From positions 62,001 through 126,000 of the forward strand of contig NZ_LIUF01000004.1 of assembly GCF_001280425.1 (NCBI RefSeq): a DNA stretch of 64,000 bases. The letters run 5' to 3'. The DNA is from Haloarcula rubripromontorii (GTDB lineage: Archaea > Halobacteriota > Halobacteria > Halobacteriales > Haloarculaceae). Shown here piece by piece: positions 59,821 through 64,000 of this stretch. The position numbers were made by a program, and so were the translations under genes. Below the pieces are notes generated by a model, which was not told where the DNA came from, searched no databases, and saw only the letters and a list, made by a program, of their open reading frames with translations. Every line of letters begins with the position of its first letter. Position 1 is the stretch's first letter.

Positions 59821-59830
59821 TATGTATACA
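59821..59830 (+). promoter_or_regulatory. TATA-like box for folP
   Basis: TATGTATACA centred about 24 nt before ATG 59849. It also contains the ATG of a possible upstream start (59822), which is therefore less likely. Confidence 0.45.
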
Positions 59831-59848
59831 CAGCCCTCAGAGAGCGGT

Positions 59849-61006
59849 ATGCGAACGGTCGAAATCGACGGCCTGCCGGTGGGCGATGGCCATCCGACGC
59901 GCGTCATGAGCGTGCTGAATATGAGTTCGAACTCCGGGTACAAACCGAGCGTGTATCTGGACCCAGCAGAAGCCGCCGACGCTATCGAGGAGACCCTCGT
60001 CCCCGCTGGCGCAGATATCATCGATGTCGGCCTTCAGTCGGCGAACCCGAAATACGAGTCCAAACCGGTCGAGATGGAGAAAGACCGGCTCGAAGAGGTC
60101 GCCCCGCTCGTCGACGAGCTCGACGCCGATGTGCCGCTGTCGCTCGAAACGCGCTATGCTGAGGTGGCCGAAGAGGCCATCGGCCACGGTTTCGACCTCA
60201 TCAACGATGTGTGTGGCTTCGCCGACCCGGAGATGAAAGGTGTCGTCGAGGACCACGATATGCCGGTCGTCAAGATGGCCAGCCCGCCGGACCTGGCTCG
60301 ACCCGGCGCGCTGAAAACCATCGACGACATCTTCGAGGCGCTCCAGCGAGACGGCTTCACAGATCGGACCATCATCGACCCGGCTTTCGGCGGCTGGTAC
60401 GACGGCAAAGAGTTCGAGGACAACTGGGAGATGTTCCGTCGGCTCCGGGAGTTCCGTGCTTTCGACCGGCCGATGCTCACCGCGACTAACCGCGAGGACT
60501 TTCTCGGCGACCTGGCCGACCAGCCCGAGACAGAGAACCAGCTCGCCGTGTCACTGGCCGCAGCGACGATGGAAGTCGAACGCGGCGCACACATCATCCG
60601 AACGCACGACACGCAAGAGACACACGACGTGGTCAGAGTGGCCGACGCGCTCGGTGACGAGCGGACGACGCGCCCCGAGACAGACTCCGGCCCCACCGTG
60701 TCGGAACTGACGGACGTGTCCCTGCGTGAGGTCGCGCGCCATCAGGCCCTCGGCGAGACGGTCGCCGGCGGCACCGACGACGGCGCGACGCTCACGTTCC
60801 TGCTCGGCGACCTGACCGACGACGCCCGGGCGAGCATCCGGGCTGTCGCCGAGGTGACTGACGTAGTGGTGGTCGAGAAAGACAGCGGTAGTCTCTACGT
60901 CGGCGGCTCCGCGGCTGCGCTGAAAGTTGTCACCGACAGCCTCGCTGAGGACGGACACCGCGAACTCGCCGGCGAGCTACGGGCCTCGCTGTCCCGACGC
61001 GTGTAG
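59849..61006 (+). CDS. folP: Dihydropteroate synthase-like protein
   Basis: A 385-residue pterin-binding TIM barrel. After MRTVEIDGLPVGDG comes PTRVMSVLNMSSNSGYKPSV, then GADIIDVGLQSANPKYESKP, VPLSLETRYAEVAEEAIGHG and LINDVCGFADPEMKGVVEDH, a family pattern where D, N and R/K residues bind pterin. A further C-terminal ~130-residue alpha-beta segment, beginning about VSELTDVSLREVARHQ, is extra relative to bacterial DHPS. The enzyme would join p-aminobenzoate to the pterin diphosphate. ATG 59849 is favoured over 59822 by the TATA-like element. Confidence 0.82.
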   Translation: MRTVEIDGLPVGDGHPTRVMSVLNMSSNSGYKPSVYLDPAEAADAIEETLVPAGADIIDVGLQSANPKYESKPVEMEKDRLEEVAPLVDELDADVPLSLETRYAEVAEEAIGHGFDLINDVCGFADPEMKGVVEDHDMPVVKMASPPDLARPGALKTIDDIFEALQRDGFTDRTIIDPAFGGWYDGKEFEDNWEMFRRLREFRAFDRPMLTATNREDFLGDLADQPETENQLAVSLAAATMEVERGAHIIRTHDTQETHDVVRVADALGDERTTRPETDSGPTVSELTDVSLREVARHQALGETVAGGTDDGATLTFLLGDLTDDARASIRAVAEVTDVVVVEKDSGSLYVGGSAAALKVVTDSLAEDGHRELAGELRASLSRRV

Positions 61007-61046
61007 GCACGCGGCTGGTCCGTACTTGCAGCGACGGATTTTCACA

Positions 61047-61064
61047 GACTGCTGTGGAGCAGTC
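61047..61064. terminator. Hairpin between convergent folP and trkA genes
   Basis: GACTGCT (61047-61053) and AGCAGTC (61058-61064) form a perfect 7-bp stem with a 4-nt loop. It is 41 nt after folP and without a T-run, so a terminator role is uncertain. Confidence 0.35.
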
Positions 61065-61126
61065 CGACAGTGGCTATCCGTGGAAGCGAGCGAATCACGC
61101 GGAGAAGTCTGCAAGCGGAACAGTCA

Positions 61127-61780
61127 CTAGCCGCGCATCAGATTCAGGACCTCATCGACGACAGCAGGCTCAACCGCGATAACGTAGCGGCTCCCTGGCG
61201 TCAGGGTTGTGTCGGCACGGGCGATCCGCTCACCGTTATCGTCGGAGACAACGAGAGTCCCCTCGGGAAACCGTACGTCTGTGAGTGGTTTTCCGGCGGC
61301 CGGAGCGCCGTCAGCGACGCGGACGAGCATGATATCGAGGCTGCCTGTCACGTCGGCGAGCGTCTGGACATCACTCCCCAAGATTTCGTTCGCTGCCACC
61401 CTCGCACCAGCCCGTTCGGGAAAGACCACCGCATCGACAAATCGGGTGTACGCCTCACCGGCTGTGCGGTCAATTCGCGCGACGGTCCGAATATCTGGTG
61501 TTAATTCCGAGGCAGCTAAACAGACTGCAAGGTTCAGCCCGGTTTCACCCGTGAGCGCGGCAATCGCGTCCGCTCGGTCGATGCCTGCCTGTTCGATTAT
61601 CTCCGGATTCGTCGCGTCGCCTCGGATAACCGTCGCGACCCACTGGTCGGCGATCTCCGAGACCATCCGTTCGTCCCGTTCGATGATCGTCACGTCGTGT
61701 CCGCGGTCGGCGAGTATCTCGGCTGTCTGGAAACCGACGCGGCCACCGCCTGCGATGATAATGTCGAGTGTCCGGGTCAT
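61127..61780 (-). CDS. TrkA-like potassium/cation regulatory subunit
   Basis: A 217-residue protein of TrkA-N (RCK) plus TrkA-C type. The NAD-binding loop is MTRTLDIIIAGGGRVGFQTA, followed by VTIIERDERMVSEIADQWVA (Glu at the end of strand 2) and DATNPEIIEQAGIDRADAIA. The C-terminal RCK-C domain is GSLDIMLVRVADGAPAAGKP. It is 3 nt downstream of the APC transporter gene, suggesting it regulates that permease rather than a Trk channel. Confidence 0.88.
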   Translation of the reverse strand: MTRTLDIIIAGGGRVGFQTAEILADRGHDVTIIERDERMVSEIADQWVATVIRGDATNPEIIEQAGIDRADAIAALTGETGLNLAVCLAASELTPDIRTVARIDRTAGEAYTRFVDAVVFPERAGARVAANEILGSDVQTLADVTGSLDIMLVRVADGAPAAGKPLTDVRFPEGTLVVSDDNGERIARADTTLTPGSRYVIAVEPAVVDEVLNLMRG

Positions 61781-61783
61781 GCG

Positions 61784-63238
61784 TTAGTCTTCAGCCTCAG
61801 GTGTTATTTCGCTGGCGGCAGTCGCCTGCTCGCGGTCCGATTGCTGTTTCACCCGTTTGAGGGCGAGATACACGACCGCTCCGAGCAGAATCCACGCCAC
61901 GCTGAGTGCCAGTGCCAGTGGATCCGTCCGCAGCAGAAACTCTACCAGCACCCCAGTCAGGATCAGGTTGAGTACAATCCCGATTATCGGTGGCGCAGGG
62001 TAGAACGGCATCTCGTACGGCCGGTTCATGTTCGGTCGTTCCCGGCGGAGCCTGATGACCGCGACGTTGACGATAATGAACGAAAGCAGGAAGAACAGGC
62101 TCGACATATTGCCGGCGCTCTGTGTCGGCAGTGCAACTGAGCCAAGCATCACGATGGCACTGGCGAGGATGGCAACGAACGGCGTCCCGTAGCGGTGGTG
62201 TATCTGGCCAATCGAAGGGAGTAACTGCCCTTCGCGTCCCATCGAGAACGCGACGCGCGACGACGCGATGACGACGGCGTTGAGGGCGGTCAGCGTCGAG
62301 AACACAGCCCCGAAGACGATGAGTGCCCCACCGTTTTGAATGATCGGTAGCCCGGTCGGCATGAACGACGTCGCTGCCGTGGCGATGCCGGCTTCGCCAG
62401 CGTCGGCGAGTCCCTCGGCTCCGAGCGTCCCGATAGCGACTGTCACAACTGCCAGATAGACGACGACAGTCACAGCGAGACTGATAAAAATCGCTTTCGG
62501 GATGTTTTCCCGCGGGTTCTGTACTTCCTCTGTGACAGTGGTGATGAGGTCGTACCCCTCGAAGGCGATGAAGGTGAGCCCCATCGCCGGCAAGACGGCA
62601 GCAGCCCCGCTCCCGTCCGGAAACAGCGGCTGGAATTCGGCCCCCGAAAACATCGGCGACGCGAACCCGAACGCGACGAACACGACCAGTATAGACACTT
62701 TGATCATCGTGAAAATCGTCTCGACACTGCCACTGGCGGCCGTCGAGACGGCGTTGAGCGCCACGAGCCCGAGAACTGCGATAAACGCCAACAAGAAGGC
62801 CGGCGGGAGCGCTGTATCAATGACCGGAACTACAACGGCGCCGACCTCGTCCGGTGGTGGGACGACGCCGTAGACGTGCAACAGTTCGAGAAAGTTCGGC
62901 GCAAATCCCAGTGCGTACAGCGCTCCCGCAATCATGTAGGCGAACCAGAGCATCCAGCCCATAATGAACGAGGCAAAGTCGTCGAATATCTCCCGCACGA
63001 ACGCGTATCCACCGCCGCTCTTTGGAATCGAAGCGGCAAGCTCCGCGTAAGAAAGTCCTGTGAACGCCGTCACGACGCCGTTCAGTGCGAAGACGAGAAT
63101 CGCGGCTGGGCCAGCGATTTCGGCGGCCAGTCCCGTTAACACAAAAATACCGGCCCCTATCATCGCGCCCATCCCGATCATCGTCGCGTCGAGGAGTCCG
63201 AGTTCAGCCTCGGGCGACCGTGTCTGGCTCTTGCTCAT
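61784..63238 (-). CDS. APC-superfamily amino-acid/cation permease
   Basis: A 484-residue polytopic transporter with about 12 helices. TM1 holds the APC motif MIGMGAMIGAGIFVLTGLAA, TM2/3 GLSYAELAASIPKSGGGYAF and TM6 LTFIAFEGYDLITTVTEEVQ with NPRENIPKAI. Amino acids or polyamines are possible substrates. It is cotranscribed with the TrkA gene downstream (3-nt gap), an arrangement in which the RCK protein may gate the permease by NAD(H) or ATP. An operator-like dyad lies 78-98 nt upstream. Confidence 0.88.
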   Translation of the reverse strand: MSKSQTRSPEAELGLLDATMIGMGAMIGAGIFVLTGLAAEIAGPAAILVFALNGVVTAFTGLSYAELAASIPKSGGGYAFVREIFDDFASFIMGWMLWFAYMIAGALYALGFAPNFLELLHVYGVVPPPDEVGAVVVPVIDTALPPAFLLAFIAVLGLVALNAVSTAASGSVETIFTMIKVSILVVFVAFGFASPMFSGAEFQPLFPDGSGAAAVLPAMGLTFIAFEGYDLITTVTEEVQNPRENIPKAIFISLAVTVVVYLAVVTVAIGTLGAEGLADAGEAGIATAATSFMPTGLPIIQNGGALIVFGAVFSTLTALNAVVIASSRVAFSMGREGQLLPSIGQIHHRYGTPFVAILASAIVMLGSVALPTQSAGNMSSLFFLLSFIIVNVAVIRLRRERPNMNRPYEMPFYPAPPIIGIVLNLILTGVLVEFLLRTDPLALALSVAWILLGAVVYLALKRVKQQSDREQATAASEITPEAED

Positions 63239-63315
63239 TGCGTTCTGGTTGTAACTGGCGCGCTGTCCATCGTACGCTGTATGTGCTTCGCTCGGTCCAT
63301 TTGAGTACCGGGGGA

Positions 63316-63336
63316 AGTTCTCCTATTGTAAGAACT
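63316..63336. promoter_or_regulatory. Operator-like dyad between divergent APC and TrkA genes
   Basis: AGTTCT (63316-63321) and AGAACT (63331-63336) are a perfect 6-bp inverted repeat with a 9-nt spacer. It lies about 78 nt from the APC start and 115 nt from the second TrkA start. The arms and spacing suit a dimeric regulator. Confidence 0.45.
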
Positions 63337-63450
63337 GTGATGGGATTTCATTAAGCCTTCTGCCGCGTGACCGCCGATTCGGCCGGTTGTGTTCCCGCTC
63401 CGTTAGAACTGGCGGAGAGTTGAAGATAACACCTCTATAACAGTACAACA

Positions 63451-64000
63451 ATGGCCCGGACAAAGCGATTCGTCATCGCCGGCGGCGGCCGCGTCGGGAA
63501 ACAAACGGCCGAGAACCTCGTTGAACAGGGGCACGAGGTACTACTGATCGAGTCCGATGCGGAGCGCGTCGAGGCGCTATCGGATGCGTATATCGGCCCG
63601 GTCATCCACGGGGACGCCACGCGACCGTCAATTTTGGAACAGGCAGACCTGTCGGAGGCTGACGCTATCGCCGCACTCACCGACGAACCAGGCACGAATC
63701 TCGCCATCTGTATGGAGGCACAGCAGTACGCACCCTCGATTCGGACCATCGCGAGAGCAGAGACGGAGACAGACCAGGAGTACGGCGAAGTTGTCGACGC
63801 AACGCTGCTCCCCGAATATCTCGGTGGGGACTACGCGGCTGATATACTGACCGGTGAGGATATCAGAACGCTCGTCTACCCGACCGCTGACCTCGATATC
63901 ATCGAGGTGAGTGTCGCCCCGTCGGCTCCTGTTGCAGGGCGTCGCCTCGACGAGATCGCGCTTCCGTCCGGCAGTCTCCTGATTTCGACGGGCGACCGAA
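63451..64000 (+). CDS. TrkA-like regulatory protein, partial
   Basis: The first 183 codons of a TrkA-family gene that runs off the right edge. It begins MARTKRFVIAGGGRVGKQTA and has VLLIESDAERVEALSDAYIG and GDATRPSILEQADLSEADAI, the RCK-N pattern. The start of an RCK-C domain is seen at TADLDIIEVSVAPSAPVAGR. It is paralogous to the TrkA protein at 61127-61780 but on the opposite strand, divergent from the APC gene, with the dyad at 63316-63336 between. A TrkH-type partner may lie further right, outside the window. Confidence 0.85.
   Translation, partial: MARTKRFVIAGGGRVGKQTAENLVEQGHEVLLIESDAERVEALSDAYIGPVIHGDATRPSILEQADLSEADAIAALTDEPGTNLAICMEAQQYAPSIRTIARAETETDQEYGEVVDATLLPEYLGGDYAADILTGEDIRTLVYPTADLDIIEVSVAPSAPVAGRRLDEIALPSGSLLISTGDR

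Noticed and set aside
61007..61126. Small RNA gene between folP and trkA
   Set aside because: Only one short hairpin (61047-61064) is present; no promoter or conserved RNA fold was seen, so it is listed only as a possible terminator.
1..64000. CRISPR array or defence cluster
   Set aside because: No regularly spaced direct repeats and no Cas, restriction-modification, toxin-antitoxin or retron-like genes were recognised.

Overview
The window looks like chromosomal DNA from a halophilic archaeon, most likely Haloarcula or a close relative. Proteins are strongly acidic (Asp/Glu-rich), the DNA is GC-rich with G/C-biased third codon positions, and many genes start about 25-30 nt after an archaeal TATA-like box, as in leaderless haloarchaeal transcription. 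The information-processing genes are archaeal (TFS, Rpo4, L21e, aEF1-beta, PriS, GINS). The gene order crtD-lyeJ-cruF for bacterioruberin synthesis matches the cluster described in Haloarcula japonica. Most of the window is ordinary core genome. I see no CRISPR array, rRNA, convincing tRNA or intact insertion sequence.

Layout. 1-3.8 kb: the 5' part of an M24-type peptidase gene (minus strand), then the C50 carotenoid operon. 3.9-9 kb: a RAD55/KaiC-like protein with a degenerate P-loop, a two-gene operon (RHH-like/coiled-coil/zinc-ribbon protein plus an acidic zinc-motif protein), transcription factor S, a two-HTH regulator, a Tat lipoprotein and a small helical protein. 9-16 kb: ATP-grasp enzyme, Hsp20-like small protein, DUF368 lipid-phosphate translocase homologue preceded by a 15-codon upstream ORF, OYE-type flavoenzyme, beta-RFAP synthase-like GHMP protein and ilvD with a duplicated 3' end. 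16-23.5 kb: PAS histidine kinase, UPF0173 hydrolase, Zn/Cd/Pb-type P1B ATPase, HtrA-like lipoprotein protease and small membrane proteins. 23.6-34 kb: GINS-PriS replication pair, GNAT acetyltransferase, DoxX-like membrane protein, pilin-like protein, eIF2B/R15P-isomerase homologue, PAC2 protein, MscS channel, UspA and a 5'-nucleotidase-like phosphoesterase.

34-46 kb: a short MscS-like protein, a YdjM-like hydrolase and two further membrane proteins, dodecin, an A-type Fe-S carrier, hisD, an orphan acidic protein, the YchF GTPase, and a sugar-oxidation set (Gfo/Idh/MocA plus sugar-phosphate isomerase) interleaved with a CBS protein and an AIM24-like protein. 46-50 kb: a translation/transcription block (zinc-finger micro-protein, aEF1-beta, L21e, Rpo4, DUF655, KsgA, HemK2-type methyltransferase). 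50-52 kb: methionine synthase split into two adjacent genes. 52-52.6 kb: a 588-bp gene-poor stretch containing an AT-rich island with dyads. 53-56.4 kb: a MacB-like export operon with a CARDB-rich exported partner. 56.5-64 kb: PfkB kinase, APH-like phosphotransferase, GAF histidine kinase, dihydropteroate synthase, an APC transporter with its TrkA partner, and a second TrkA protein running off the window end.

I did not find a clear-cut new defence or mobile system. The features most worth a second look are the uORF coupled to the DUF368 gene, the ilvD end duplication, the 4.8-6.3 kb zinc-ribbon/coiled-coil operon, the MacB-like operon with its CARDB partner, the co-occurrence of a beta-RFAP synthase homologue with dihydropteroate synthase, the operator-like dyads in several divergent intergenic regions, and the repeated use of overlapping stop codons at convergent gene ends.
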